Source: Photorhabdus asymbiotica (lineage in GTDB: Bacteria > Pseudomonadota > Gammaproteobacteria > Enterobacterales > Enterobacteriaceae). From it: a stretch of DNA of 64,000 bases. Shown in pieces: positions 9,909 to 20,053 of the stretch. Below the pieces are notes generated by a model. It searched no databases. It saw only the letters and a list, made by a program, of their open reading frames with translations, and was not told the DNA's origin. Position 1 is the first letter of the stretch. The number at the start of each line of letters is the position of its first letter. The DNA lies in contig NZ_RBLJ01000001.1 in assembly GCF_003634575.1 (NCBI RefSeq), forward strand, positions 434,001 to 498,000, read 5' to 3'. The position numbers and the translations under genes were made by a program.

Positions 9909-10092
9909 TCATATCTGGCTTTCTTTGCTTAATTTGATACAACATCTGATTATATTCCTCCTCCCAGGCCTCATCCGTTGTCACTGCCTGCCTCTCCTTA
10001 CACGGAACAACTTCAAAGATATCTTGCGGCAATTTATATCCCGCACTGAAGAACAAAGAACGGGTTTTCGACGTACCGGATAAATCCGGCAT
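9904..10092 (-). pseudogene. Gene fragment, unrecognised family, partner of the fragment at 12155-12352
   Basis: An open frame of 62 codons, richer in G+C than its surroundings, convergent to pykF and overlapping its terminator. The translation contains GYKLPQDIFE followed by an acidic stretch TTDEAWEEEYNQML. The same core, GFQLPKDIF, occurs in the fragment on the same strand beyond the sopB-like gene. I see no start with a ribosome site, so it is probably the 3' remnant of a longer gene. The family is unknown to me. Confidence 0.35.
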
Positions 10093-10197
10093 GTTTTTCC
10101 AATGTTCATATAGAAAAACTTTTTTTATATCGAAAATTTACATTTTGTGGTTCAATATCTATTCAATACTTATTATTTCAACATGAAAGGAGAAATC

Positions 10198-11952
10198 ATG
10201 CATATACAAGTCACTAAATTTCCCACTCCCATTCTCCAAAATATCAAGCATACACAAATCGCTAAATTTCCTACGTTCCTTATCAAAAATATCAAGCATA
10301 TAACCTCAAAAATATCGGCAAATAGAGCAACTTTGAGTCGTATATTGAAGGTTAGCACCTCATCACAGCAGCTAAAAACGACGCAATCTTCTTCTATAAA
10401 AATCCCCGTAAAAAGCAATTTGATATCATTACATAGAGGTGAAACGAAGCTTCTATCCGAATTCAATCAGCCATCATTACCTTCTACTCGTTCCATTCAT
10501 ACTGTTTTTAATCTACAACAAAATATGATCGATTCTGCTGCCTTAGCACTAAGGAACCTTGGCGGCGATCCCACAACACTAAAGCATTTATCTCGCCAGT
10601 TAGAAGCGGCTCATTTCAAAGCAGACAGACCAGCTACCCCAGATGAATTAAAAGCAACAAAATCTCTTAGCAAAAATCTTATTAATTTAATAGCCAACCA
10701 GCTAAGAAAAATAGGCATCTCACACAAAGAAGCTATGAAAGAAGCAAAACTTGCCTTCAGTGAAGCTAGTAAACAACATCTTAATAATAAGAAATGGACT
10801 ACACTGGAAACTCAATTTGAACATAGTGGTAGAATGTATCATTGCACATCCATACCGGCAGCACAGATGAAATTAGGTGCAGAGGATATCTTTCCGATTT
10901 CCTATCGGGATTACGGTGTGTGCAGTAAATCCACACAAGAAACCATCCACTCCGTTAATATGTGGGTATCAGATATACGTGTCAAAAATGACAATGGGCA
11001 AGAACAGACACTATTTAAAGGATTACGTCACGGCGTCTTATCGCCTTTTACATTGGAAAAAGGAACAATAGAACGTTTAGACGGTGCAAAAGCACGAGCA
11101 CGTGAAGTTGTCACCGCCGCACTATTTACGAAAACAGATCTACTACAACAAGCATTAAAAGGAGAAACCGTTGAGTTACAGTTAGTCTCGACATCACTAC
11201 TCACCGCATTTCAACAAGAAAGTGATATGTTGCACGATCAAATAGAGGCATGGAAAGCACTGTGTGCTGAGAAACCACTTACGTTATCTATACGCACCGA
11301 AGATGGCCATATGCAAAACGTCAAGGTAAAACTAGACGTCGCTGCCTTTAATTTTGGTGTCAACGAACTCGCTCTGAAACTTCCTTTAGGCCACAATCAA
11401 GCTGATAAGTGTAATGTGACAGCATTACATCAACTCTTAGGAAATGACTTGCATCCTATGGCCAAACCCGGTGGTTGGGTAGGAGAATACTTGGCCAATA
11501 ATCCCAAAAATGCTTCACATGTGCGCCTATTAAGCCAACAATTGAAAGAAATTTGGGCTGATAAAGCACATCATTACGATGGTGGTGAACCATACAAAGC
11601 TCCACAGCGCGTAGCAATGCTGGCCTATGAGATAGGTGCCATACCCTGTTGGAACTGCAAAAGTGGTAAGGACAGAACCGGAATGCTGGATGTCGAGTTA
11701 AAACGAGAAGCTGTAGCAATCCATCAAGGACGTGGCTTAAATGCGCCTGGCAGCCAACTGAAAAAAACAGATCAGAAGCTATTACAGCAATTACTTCTCC
11801 ATAGTGGAAATCTGGAAATACAAGCCATCAATACTGGTACTCCCGGCAATAAGGTGATGAAAAACGTTCCACTTATTAGTTTATCGTATAAGCAACGTAT
11901 AGGAGATTCTGAGACTTGGGAACAAGCTCAAGGATTATCATCTCTGTTGTAG
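10198..11952 (+). CDS. sopB: SopB/SigD/IpgD-type inositol phosphate phosphatase, likely type III effector
   Basis: Resembles the Salmonella effector SopB, which enters host cells through a type III system and dephosphorylates phosphoinositides. The protein is 584 residues (SopB 561). Both conserved motifs are present: FNFGVNELALKL (residues 384-395) and the catalytic C-x5-R loop WNCKSGKDRTGM with Cys at about 487. Matches continue in KADRPAT, RHGVLSP, PGGWVGE and the C-terminal GNKVMKN. Start ATG 10198 follows AAGGAGA. The first 32 residues are two copies of a 16-residue unit around KFPTP/KFPTF and NIKH, not in SopB as I recall it. No chaperone gene (sigE type) or other type III gene is adjacent. 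It lies in the pykF-lpp insertion. Export by type III secretion is inferred. Confidence 0.9.
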   Translation: MHIQVTKFPTPILQNIKHTQIAKFPTFLIKNIKHITSKISANRATLSRILKVSTSSQQLKTTQSSSIKIPVKSNLISLHRGETKLLSEFNQPSLPSTRSIHTVFNLQQNMIDSAALALRNLGGDPTTLKHLSRQLEAAHFKADRPATPDELKATKSLSKNLINLIANQLRKIGISHKEAMKEAKLAFSEASKQHLNNKKWTTLETQFEHSGRMYHCTSIPAAQMKLGAEDIFPISYRDYGVCSKSTQETIHSVNMWVSDIRVKNDNGQEQTLFKGLRHGVLSPFTLEKGTIERLDGAKARAREVVTAALFTKTDLLQQALKGETVELQLVSTSLLTAFQQESDMLHDQIEAWKALCAEKPLTLSIRTEDGHMQNVKVKLDVAAFNFGVNELALKLPLGHNQADKCNVTALHQLLGNDLHPMAKPGGWVGEYLANNPKNASHVRLLSQQLKEIWADKAHHYDGGEPYKAPQRVAMLAYEIGAIPCWNCKSGKDRTGMLDVELKREAVAIHQGRGLNAPGSQLKKTDQKLLQQLLLHSGNLEIQAINTGTPGNKVMKNVPLISLSYKQRIGDSETWEQAQGLSSLL

Positions 11953-11973
11953 TAGTTCAACTAAATTTGATAA

Positions 11974-11999
11974 GATTGACGCCCCACACGGCGTCAATC
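11974..11999. terminator. Strong hairpin after the sopB-like gene
   Basis: GATTGACGCC (11974-11983) pairs perfectly with GGCGTCAATC (11990-11999) over a 6-base loop. No T-run follows on the + strand. Confidence 0.6.
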
Positions 12000-12154
12000 G
12001 TACCAAAATGAATGGGATCATCCCCCATCGGCACATCCATGCTAAGTGGGCAATAACCACATTTCCCACTGTTCGGTCTGCTCACGGGCAAATGCCAGCA
12101 CATCACGTCCAGCTCAAGCAGGCTATTATCAATCGTTGCACAACATGCCCCTTC

Positions 12155-12352
12155 CTACCAATTATCGTCATCGACCGTTGGGAGTATCGGGGAAACATCC
12201 GGTGTGGAGTCAAAGATGTCCTTCGGTAACTGAAAGCCCCGCAATTTCAGCAACGCCAGCGGCAAACCATCCGGCGCCACAAACGTTAACCGATAACAGC
12301 TCTCATCCAGCTCAGCATCACCCCCGGCCAGCGAAAACTCTGCCAACCCCAC
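12155..12352 (-). pseudogene. Gene fragment related to 9904-10092, cut by the IS3 remnant
   Basis: An open frame whose translation reads YRLTFVAPDGLPLALLKL then GFQLPKDIF, ending at 12155. A further frame below it (about 12030-12150, - strand) reads DVLAFAREQTEQWEMWLLP, so the original gene probably continued and has a frameshift near 12150. The upstream end abuts IS3-derived sequence at about 12355. The LPxDIF core matches the fragment at 9904-10092. Family unknown to me. Confidence 0.4.
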
Positions 12353-12354
12353 AA

Positions 12355-13150
12355 GCGGCCAGAGTGGTTGGGGTAAGTAACAGTACCTTACAGAGTTGGG
12401 TGACTCAATGGCGAACAGAATGGAAGGGGATCACGCCACAGGGTAAAGCTATTACACCTGACCAACTGCGGATACAAGCTCTCGAAAAACGGATTAAACG
12501 TCTTGAAATGGAGAAAGAAATCTTAAAAAAGCTTCAGCTCTCTTGATGTCAGATGAGCACAAAAGCATAAATAATCAAATAGTTAATAGATGAATATCCC
12601 TGTGGGACCCCTTGCCAACTCTTCAACGTTTCACGTTCTGCCTATTATGACTATTTGTATCAACGAGAGCACAAACCGGTCCCTCATATTGCCCTGAGGA
12701 CCAAACTGGCCGAGTTTTTTCATGAAAGCAACGGGTCAGCGGGCAGTCGCACGTTGCTGACACGCTTGAATGTCTGCGGATTTCGTGTAGGTCGGTACAA
12801 GGTCAGAATGCTGATGAAATCAATGAAATTAGTCAGCAGGCAAGCACGACATTCACCGTGTTATACGCCCGCTACTGAGGAACACCCCGCTATTCCTAAT
12901 ATCCTGGCCTGGCAGTGTATGCCACAACATCCCAATCAGGTTTGGGTAGGAGATATGACGTTCATTTGGACAGGGGAGCATTGGAGCTATTTAGCCGTCG
13001 TGATGGAGCTTTACGCCCGACGTGTTGTGGGCTGGGCTATGTCTGTTCAGCCAGATACAGAATTGGTGCTCTCCGCGTTAGAAAGGCCAGGATATCCAGC
13101 GGGGCGATGTTTTTCCACACGCCGAGTTTGTAGCGACTGTGCTCAAAGAT
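12355..13150 (+). mobile_element. Decayed IS3-family insertion sequence (orfA and orfB remnants)
   Basis: The 3' part of orfA (12355-12546) encodes a helix-turn-helix segment (VVGVSNSTLQSWV) and a leucine-zipper-like KRLEMEKEILKK. At the zipper end a slippery A6G run (12523-12531) allows the -1 frameshift that joins OrfA to OrfB in this family; the -1 frame reads ALLMSDEHKSI. OrfB begins in fragments (PVGPL, then a one-base loss, then CQLFNVSRSAYYDY) and continues 12655-13110 with VWVGDMTF holding the first catalytic Asp. The second Asp and the Glu are missing, since the frame runs into unrelated sequence near 13090. Both terminal inverted repeats are gone. The element cannot transpose. Confidence 0.8.
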
Positions 13151-13152
13151 AA

Positions 13153-14216
13153 GCGCAGGAGTCGGATTATTCATTGGTCTTTCTCTTCTGTTTCAGTGAA
13201 TATTCAAATGATCCCATCGTTTTCACTTGTATTAATACACAATTCAAAAACGCTATTTTCAACTCCAGCGTGAACTATTCTATTGCTTTAATGCAACGCA
13301 AAGTTGATAAATGACTATCAGTCATATATACCTTCCATAAGCAGCGAATTTCATTAACCGTTCAAATAACATGAAATAACAAAATTTCCTGCGAACCGGA
13401 AGAAATAATTTACACAGAGAAAATCGTCGTATTATTTCTGACGCTCTATCATAAATCCTATGATATTAGGTACTTCCAAACATAATGATACCTTTTGTTA
13501 TTTCGTCTACTTCTGTTCAACCTTATATTATCTCCTTCGTTCAATACCTTTCTTATCATCGTTATTGTTTCTATCGTGTCTCCGTTATTTGACTAACCAC
13601 AAGCACAATCTGTTCTCAACACTATTAATAGCACACAGGCCCGTGTAGTAACATTTGAAAACTCACAGAGAGCCGGGACTATTATCACTTAATGAGAATG
13701 ATAATAGATTCAACCACACTCAAAAGAATATATTTTTAATACCTTGTGACAGAGAAATTCATCATTACCCACAGTTGTTACAATTCAGATATGAGTCACA
13801 GATGCTAAATCGAAGAAAAACAGGAGTAATCTTTTATCAACGTTTTTATATATTATCAATAAAAAATCACTCAAAAGAACTTTATAAAAATTGCATCACT
13901 TCGAAATAATAAGACTATTAGTGGATTTTTTGAAACCGGAATACTTTGTAAATACAATACCAACTTTCATAATTGAATAACACTTTGTAAAACAAAGTAT
14001 ATATGCTCTGGTTAAAAAGGATTTGGAATAAGAGAATTAAAAACGCTTTCCAGTATACTTATTACATTAACCACCGTGTTGTAACTTTCTGATATATTAC
14101 AATAATGCCATTCTCTGCTTTCGTCTGCCAGAAAATGGCTTATAACCCATTATTCAGTTTCCACTCATCATACAATCTGCAGAAAACCTATTTTGCATGT
14201 TATTGACGTCTTTATC
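13153..14216. other. About 1 kb without a supportable gene
   Basis: A+T-rich sequence after the IS3 remnant. Open frames at 13460-13648 and 13655-13909 have no ribosome sites and read as low-complexity sequence. No repeats, RNA genes or attachment sites are recognised. Confidence 0.6.
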
Positions 14217-15071
14217 TCAATCACGCACATCGAAAGCTTTACCTACTTCGCTTAAATTCTGGAATTCACTTGTTGCTCCACTTACTTTGGCTTGAATTGA
14301 ACTCAGGATATCCTGACGACTAAAAATCGAAGCTTGCAGAAGCGCAATCTGCTGCAATGATTCGTAGACACCATGATCACGGCTGTAAAGCATCGCCCGT
14401 TTAATCCCATTAATAGCAACTGGAGGCCGCTCAGCAATACGACGGGCAGTCGCTAAAGCCCCTTCGATCAATGTTTCTGTAGAGGAGAATATCTTTACCA
14501 CAAGACCTAAATCGTGAGCCTGAGCAGCGCTCAGCGTATCTCCTGTAAGTGCAAGATAGCGGGCCATGCCGCCAGGAATAAGATGTGGCAACCGTTGAAG
14601 AATACCCAAGTCAGCCATCATACCGATATTGGTTTCCTCTATACGAAATTTCGCATCATCAGAAGCAAAGCAAAAGTCACATGCGGTAATTAAGTCAAAC
14701 CCAGCCCCAAGACAAGCTCCTTGTACCGCAGCAATAACAGGAAAACGTGCACGCTCTAATACATTCATCACTTCCTGCATTTGCAATAAGCTAAACTGCA
14801 TAGCCTCCCGCTCATGGGGATTAGTTGTATGGATATCCTGACTAGAGACAAAAATTTGCAGGTCAAGCCCTCCACAAAATACGCGCCCTTGTGCAGAGAT
14901 CACCATTGCCCGTATTTCACCTGAGCGACTGAGTTGATCGACTGTTTCAGGAAACAGTTTCCAAAATCCAAGTGCCAAACTGTTTGCTTTGTCAGGACGA
15001 CTCAGTTGCAAATGAGCAACTCCATTATCAATGGTGACGATAAAATGCTCATTGGATTGATTGGTTATCAT
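14217..15071 (-). CDS. Enoyl-CoA hydratase/isomerase family protein, dienoyl-CoA isomerase-like
   Basis: Crotonase-fold protein of 284 residues. The oxyanion-hole segments are FCGGLDL (near residue 66) and GACLGAGFDLITACD (near 118). The stretch RIEETNIGMMADLGILQRLP matches the delta3,5-delta2,4-dienoyl-CoA isomerase pattern, keeping the Asp after GAG, the Glu and the later Asp used by that enzyme. Start ATG 15071 follows GGAGG at 8-base spacing. It stands alone, without beta-oxidation genes nearby, inside the accessory insertion before lpp. Substrate is unknown; a polyketide or fatty-acid role is possible. Confidence 0.8.
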   Translation of the reverse strand: MITNQSNEHFIVTIDNGVAHLQLSRPDKANSLALGFWKLFPETVDQLSRSGEIRAMVISAQGRVFCGGLDLQIFVSSQDIHTTNPHEREAMQFSLLQMQEVMNVLERARFPVIAAVQGACLGAGFDLITACDFCFASDDAKFRIEETNIGMMADLGILQRLPHLIPGGMARYLALTGDTLSAAQAHDLGLVVKIFSSTETLIEGALATARRIAERPPVAINGIKRAMLYSRDHGVYESLQQIALLQASIFSRQDILSSIQAKVSGATSEFQNLSEVGKAFDVRD

Positions 15072-15435
15072 AAGATACTCCTCCTACCAGTTTAAATATG
15101 AGACTAGGATTCAACCTTAGTATTGTCAAGTTACTCTCCTATAATAAGCTTTAGTTAACAAATTTGTTTTAAGCGCACTCCCAAATGTATGTATGCAGAG
15201 CGTCTCCATTGAGACATATTCCGATGGTTCAATAGGTGTGAGGTGATTTTGGGTGTGGTATTTTTTATTTATAAGAATTTTTAACTAAAATTATTTCGGA
15301 GAATATCATCCCTATAGAATAGGGTTTTGTTGATTAAAATGTTACTCAATGGTTTTGTTTCTTTACATTCAGATGGAAATTATCCACTTTCTAAAGAGAA
15401 AAATTGAAATAATTGGTTTTCATGATAAAAATTTA

Positions 15436-15464
15436 TTCTCTTTCTAAAAAACTTTGTGTAATAC
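15436..15464 (+). promoter_or_regulatory. lpp promoter
   Basis: TTCTCT (15436-15441), 17-bp spacer, TAATAC (15459-15464). The spacer AAAAAACTTTGTG and the -10 are the same as in the E. coli lpp promoter as I recall it. The 365 bp upstream back to the isomerase gene hold nothing else recognised. Confidence 0.75.
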
Positions 15465-15509
15465 TTATATGGCTACTTGGAGATTAACTTAAATCTAGAG
15501 GGTATTATA

Positions 15510-15746
15510 ATGAATCGTACTAAAATTGTACTGGGTGCAGTAGTTCTGGCTTCTACTCTGTTAGCTGGTTGTTCAAGTACTGCTAAGGTTGATCAACTGT
15601 CTTCCGATATTCAGACTCTGAATGCAAAAGTTGATCAACTGAGCAACGACGTGAACTCAGTACGTACTGATATTCAAGCAGCTAAAGATGAAGCAGCTCG
15701 TGCAAATCAGCGTCTGGATAACCAAGTTCGTTCCTACAAAAAATGA
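15510..15746 (+). CDS. lpp: Braun lipoprotein (murein lipoprotein)
   Basis: Abundant outer-membrane lipoprotein that ties the membrane to peptidoglycan. It is 78 residues, the E. coli length. The signal peptide ends in the lipobox LLAGC with lipidated Cys21, then a coiled-coil of heptad repeats ([20 protein letters not shown]) and a C-terminal Lys that is attached to murein. The start follows GAGGGT at 8-base spacing. The neighbouring ldtE encodes a YkuD-family L,D-transpeptidase. Confidence 0.98.
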   Translation: MNRTKIVLGAVVLASTLLAGCSSTAKVDQLSSDIQTLNAKVDQLSNDVNSVRTDIQAAKDEAARANQRLDNQVRSYKK

Positions 15747-15764
15747 TTTTTTGTAATTAAGCAT

Positions 15765-15797
15765 AAAAATGGCGTACATCAGTACGCCATTTTTTTA
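15765..15797 (+). terminator. lpp terminator
   Basis: ATGGCGTAC (15769-15777) pairs with GTACGCCAT (15782-15790), loop ATCA, followed by seven T. A strong intrinsic terminator; the A-rich left flank makes it bidirectional toward ldtE. Confidence 0.92.
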
Positions 15798-15852
15798 TTG
15801 CAAGATTCTGCTGTCAGATAAATATTCCCTGCCCCTTGCCCAGAAAAAGGCA

Positions 15853-16929
15853 TTAATTTTTCTGATAGATTGGCCCAGGCTGATATAATGGTGGTAATTT
15901 AAACGGTTCAGGTGCTTTTTCATTCACATTCACGTCCTGTTCCGTATCTTTAATATCATCTTCCACCAGCGTTAAATTCTCTTCTCGCAGGTTCTGTTGC
16001 GTTTCAAGTGGTGTACCTTTACTTACCAGCACTGGTATACCAGAACGGCGAACAAGAGCTTGTTCAACAATATTTTTATCTGTCTCGCTATTATTAATAA
16101 ACTTGTCCAGAGCTACTGATCGGACAATTTGTAATGTCTGTGGGTCATCATTCTCTCTTTTAGACAGCGGCTGATGTACTTCCACATAACGCTTACCATT
16201 TGGCTCTACCGAATACTTAACAGCTTCATTAATAATCTGTACTCGGGTTCCACGCGGAACACTGTTAAACAACGCTTCAATATCATCAGGACGCAAACGG
16301 ATACAACCAGAACTTACGCGCATACCGATACCAAAATCAGCATTAGTACCGTGGATCAGGTATTCTCCACGCCCGGCAGCTAAGCGCAGCGCAAACAATC
16401 CCATTGGGTTTTCCGGACCAGCAGGAACAACTGCCGGTAAGGTAATCCCCTGCTCAGCATAATGTTTGCGGATATTTTTAGTCGGCGTCCAAGTTGGGTC
16501 CTTGATTAATTGACTGACAGACGTTGTCATCACCGGCGTATTACGACCAAGCTGACCAATGCCAATCGGATAAACGATGACTTTATTTTTTCCTTTAGGA
16601 AAATAGTAGAGTCTCAGTTCTGCAAGGTTAATCACAATCCCCTGCCTTGGTGTGTCAGGCAGCAACATTTGTGATGGAATTATTAATTCAGAACCCGAAT
16701 CAGGCAGATAAGGATCGGTCCCTGGATTAGCTTCCAGCATTGCCAACAAACCAATTTTATATTCGGCAGCAATAGCCTCCAGAGAACGTCCGTCATCTGG
16801 TACAACAAATATTGTATTTTCGCCAATTAAACGACTCTTGGCAGGTGGCAAGGTATATTCTGTAGCGCTGACCGTATTAATCAACCCACTCAATAATAAC
16901 ATGCCGATAAGCGTTAAAACTCGTTTCAT
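15853..16929 (-). CDS. ldtE: L,D-transpeptidase, LdtE (YnhG) type
   Basis: Periplasmic YkuD-family enzyme that forms 3-3 (mDap-mDap) crosslinks in peptidoglycan. Visible are a signal peptide (cleavage after about VSA, residue 22), a LysM-like segment (FVVPDDGRSLEAIA through IIPSQMLLP), and the catalytic domain with IHGTN and SSGCIRL, Cys being the nucleophile. At 358 residues it is about 24 longer than E. coli LdtE; the added length is a Pro/Glu/Asp-rich C-terminal tail, likely disordered. It lies between lpp and sufE as in E. coli. Confidence 0.9.
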   Translation of the reverse strand: MKRVLTLIGMLLLSGLINTVSATEYTLPPAKSRLIGENTIFVVPDDGRSLEAIAAEYKIGLLAMLEANPGTDPYLPDSGSELIIPSQMLLPDTPRQGIVINLAELRLYYFPKGKNKVIVYPIGIGQLGRNTPVMTTSVSQLIKDPTWTPTKNIRKHYAEQGITLPAVVPAGPENPMGLFALRLAAGRGEYLIHGTNADFGIGMRVSSGCIRLRPDDIEALFNSVPRGTRVQIINEAVKYSVEPNGKRYVEVHQPLSKRENDDPQTLQIVRSVALDKFINNSETDKNIVEQALVRRSGIPVLVSKGTPLETQQNLREENLTLVEDDIKDTEQDVNVNEKAPEPFKLPPLYQPGPIYQKN

Positions 16930-17050
16930 GCTTGCTTCCTGGAATGACTGCTGAATGTTATCAAATAAATTAAGTGTAAAAGGTTGGGATCTTATTTCTC
17001 TGTCACGGTTATATATTACCAGTGGCTAAAGAAACGTGTAAGACTGGTAT

Positions 17051-17467
17051 TTAAACCATTTTACTTGCCATATTCCGGATCGCACATACCACTGCGTGTA
17101 GCCCCTGCGTTCGTGATGGTGTCAAATGTTGCTGCAAAGAAAGTTTTTCAAAATATTCAGTCACATCCACATCCAGAATCTCCCGAGGTATCTTATCTTG
17201 AAAAAGAATAAAGACAAGCGCAACTAGCCCTTTAACAATCGCGGCATCACTATCACCAATAAATTCTACTTTGCCTTGATCATTTTTTCTCAGCAATATC
17301 CATACCTGACTCTGACAACCCGAGATTAAATACTCAGGTTGGCGCTGATCGTCAGTAAGAGAAGGTAACCTCTCCCCCAGCTCAATCAGATAGAGATATC
17401 TTTCTTCCCAGTTCTGACAACGGGAAAAATTACGTAACAATTTATTTTGATCGGGCAAACTTGCCAT
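17051..17467 (-). CDS. sufE: Cysteine desulfurase activator SufE
   Basis: Accepts persulfide sulfur from SufS and passes it to the SufBCD scaffold for Fe-S cluster assembly. It is 138 residues, equal to E. coli. The sulfur-accepting Cys lies in ISGCQSQVW, and [10 protein letters not shown] is conserved. Start ATG 17467 ([14 protein letters not shown]) matches the family; the frame extends 15 codons upstream. It is the last gene of the suf operon, 38 bp after the sufS stop. Confidence 0.95.
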   Translation of the reverse strand: MASLPDQNKLLRNFSRCQNWEERYLYLIELGERLPSLTDDQRQPEYLISGCQSQVWILLRKNDQGKVEFIGDSDAAIVKGLVALVFILFQDKIPREILDVDVTEYFEKLSLQQHLTPSRTQGLHAVVCAIRNMASKMV

Positions 17468-17504
17468 GACTTTTTCCTTATTATTCTTTCGATCTATAAC
17501 TGGC

Positions 17505-18743
17505 TCAACCAAGCAATTTTTCTATTCGCTGCAACGCAGCAACAAGCGCATCAATATCTTCTTTCGTCGTATAAATTGCCAATGATGCTCGGCACATACT
17601 GGGAACCTGATAATGCTCCATTAAAGGAAGCGCGCAATGATGCCCAGTACGAATAGCTATTCCATATTGATCAAGGAAGCTTCCTACATCATAAGCATGA
17701 TGGCGACCAAGGTTGAAAGCAATAACGCCCTGACGTTGCTCAGGGCCGTACAGTTTCAATGAGTTAATCTCTTTTAATCCTGTAATTGCATAATCCATCA
17801 ATCCCTGTTCATATTGCTGAATTTCATTCAACCCAATTGAAGATACATAATCAACAGCAGCACCAAGTCCAATAATCCCCGCAGTATTCGGTGTTCCTGC
17901 TTCAAACCGCCATGGTGATTCTGCATAGGTTATCCCTGTTTGTAAGCTGACGTGTTTTATCATCGCCCCTCCACCTTCCCTAGGTGGCATTGCGTTCAGA
18001 AGGGATTTACGCCCATAAAGCACACCAATTCCGGTGGGACCATATAATTTATGGCCGGAAAAAACATAAAAATCACAATCCAGTTCCTGTACATCAACTT
18101 TCTTATGCATGATAGCCTGAGCACCATCAACCAGTATATGTAATTGGGCGCCCTGCTCATCGGCCAATTTTCTGGCCTGCTCTATAATTTCACGTACAGG
18201 ATTAACCGTACCAAGCACATTAGATAAGTGCGTAAAAGAAAGTAATTTAGTACGTGAATCAATCAAGGATGGTAAAACCGATTGATCCAACTTACCGTTT
18301 TCATCCAATGACCATACTCTGATTTCACATCCAACCTGTTCTGCCAGCATATACCACGGAACGATATTGGCATGATGTTCCATCTCAGTAATAACAATAT
18401 TATCGCCGTTATTGATAAATTTGCGGCCATAACTGTTAGCAACCAGATTAATCCCTTCCGTCGTACCTTTAACGAAAACAATCTCTTCATCACTTTGAGC
18501 ATGGATAAATTGCGCTATCTGGTGACGCACGTTTTCAACCATATGCGTAGCCACAGAACTCAGAGTATGAATTCCGCGGTGAACTGCCGCATATTGATGC
18601 AAACAAAATTCGCTTTCCTGTTCAATGACCTGAACAGGTTTCTGAGCACTGGCAGCACTATCGAGATAAACCAGTGGATGTCCATTGATCTGCTGAGTTA
18701 ATACCGGGAAATCCTGCCGCACCTTTTTTACAGAAAAAGTCAT
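17505..18743 (-). CDS. sufS: Cysteine desulfurase SufS
   Basis: PLP-dependent enzyme that removes sulfur from cysteine as a persulfide. The PLP lysine is in [10 protein letters not shown] and the catalytic Cys in [11 protein letters not shown]. It has 412 residues (E. coli 406). Its start overlaps the sufD stop in an ATGA, so translation is coupled. Selenocysteine lyase activity is known in relatives. Confidence 0.96.
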   Translation of the reverse strand: MTFSVKKVRQDFPVLTQQINGHPLVYLDSAASAQKPVQVIEQESEFCLHQYAAVHRGIHTLSSVATHMVENVRHQIAQFIHAQSDEEIVFVKGTTEGINLVANSYGRKFINNGDNIVITEMEHHANIVPWYMLAEQVGCEIRVWSLDENGKLDQSVLPSLIDSRTKLLSFTHLSNVLGTVNPVREIIEQARKLADEQGAQLHILVDGAQAIMHKKVDVQELDCDFYVFSGHKLYGPTGIGVLYGRKSLLNAMPPREGGGAMIKHVSLQTGITYAESPWRFEAGTPNTAGIIGLGAAVDYVSSIGLNEIQQYEQGLMDYAITGLKEINSLKLYGPEQRQGVIAFNLGRHHAYDVGSFLDQYGIAIRTGHHCALPLMEHYQVPSMCRASLAIYTTKEDIDALVAALQRIEKLLG

Positions 18744-20053
18744 TTTTCCACTCCCGCTAAACGGTGCTTAATGTGTTTCATGACAACGGCTTTCAAAACT
18801 TCATCTTCAATAAACTCAGTAAGTTCAGCAGCAAAAGCAAATACAATCATTTGTTGTGCTTCGCGCTGGTTGATACCACGTGATTGCAGATAGAACAATT
18901 GTTCTTCATTTATCCGACCAACGGTCGCACCATGACTGCATTTCACATCATCAGCATAAATCTCTAATTGTGGTTTAGTATCTACTTCTGCCTGTTTGCC
19001 TAACAGCAGATTGTTATTGGTCATTTGCCCATCGGTTTTCAGTGCATGAGACGCCACTTTGATCATGCCGTTAAACACGGCTTTGCTCTGATCCATCACA
19101 ATTGTTTTATGCAACTGACGACTTTCACAATAGCCTTTGTTATGTTCCAGATAAGTACGAGTATCTGCAACCTCTGTGCCTTGTGGCAACAATAAGCTAT
19201 TCAGTGAGAGATTAGCTCCTTCACTATTAAGCTGAACACTGGTATTGTGCCGGCCAAGCGCCGCCCCCAACAAAAAACTGGTGCTTTTTACTCGGGCATC
19301 ACGACCAATCACAATGTCGTTATGCGCAAAGTGGTAACTTTTGTTGTTTTCAACGCCTAGTTTTATATGAGTTAAGCTGGCATTATCACCCACTTCTACA
19401 GTCAGTCTACCCCCAGTCATATGGGGTTGTTGCTCACCAATACTAACAAAATGTTCAATCACTTTGGCACTGGCATTCGCCCCGACAGAAATGTGATAGC
19501 GGTAATGGCTAGAATTCAATATTTCATCAGAATAGCCACTCGTCATATTTAGTAGATACAGTGGTTTTTCTGCAATTTGCCCAGCCTTCAACGTGATGAT
19601 TAAAGGCTGTTGGGCCAGACTTTCTGTTAAATGCAGAAAAATTTCACTCTGTATCGGTGCCGGAAGTTCACTTTTGTTATCCAATAAGCTGAGCTGATAA
19701 GGCCCAAATTCGCGGGAACTCAGTAAAGGGGAAAAACAGCCATCCACCAAAACAACTCGCCAACAGTCCATTGGAATAGCCAATTGTTCGCACTGTGCCG
19801 TTGTTAATTCCCCAGTTTTGATATTGTATTGCTGATTTAGTAGTCGTTCCAGTGGCGTATAACGCCAGTCTTCATGTCTGAATTGAGGAAAATTGGTTTT
19901 AGTTGCTTTATCCCAATGCATACTGGCATGCAGTGAATCATCACCACGGCGAGAATGATACAAACCAGCAAAACGTTCTAATGCTTTTTGATTACGTTCT
20001 GCAACCTGGCGGTTTTTTTCAGTCCTTTCACTGTTGGTCAATAAGCCAGCCAT
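18740..20053 (-). CDS. sufD: Fe-S cluster assembly scaffold subunit SufD
   Basis: Part of the cytosolic SufBC2D complex on which clusters form during iron limitation or oxidative stress. The beta-helix core and the C-terminal segment [25 protein letters not shown] with the conserved His are present. I start it at ATG 20053 (MAGLLTNSE), giving 437 residues (E. coli 423); the start overlaps the sufC 3' end by 26 bp. Confidence 0.94.
   Translation of the reverse strand: MAGLLTNSERTEKNRQVAERNQKALERFAGLYHSRRGDDSLHASMHWDKATKTNFPQFRHEDWRYTPLERLLNQQYNIKTGELTTAQCEQLAIPMDCWRVVLVDGCFSPLLSSREFGPYQLSLLDNKSELPAPIQSEIFLHLTESLAQQPLIITLKAGQIAEKPLYLLNMTSGYSDEILNSSHYRYHISVGANASAKVIEHFVSIGEQQPHMTGGRLTVEVGDNASLTHIKLGVENNKSYHFAHNDIVIGRDARVKSTSFLLGAALGRHNTSVQLNSEGANLSLNSLLLPQGTEVADTRTYLEHNKGYCESRQLHKTIVMDQSKAVFNGMIKVASHALKTDGQMTNNNLLLGKQAEVDTKPQLEIYADDVKCSHGATVGRINEEQLFYLQSRGINQREAQQMIVFAFAAELTEFIEDEVLKAVVMKHIKHRLAGVEK

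Noticed and set aside
13460..13909. Two open frames of 62 and 84 codons
   Set aside because: No ribosome sites, low-complexity translations, no recognised family.
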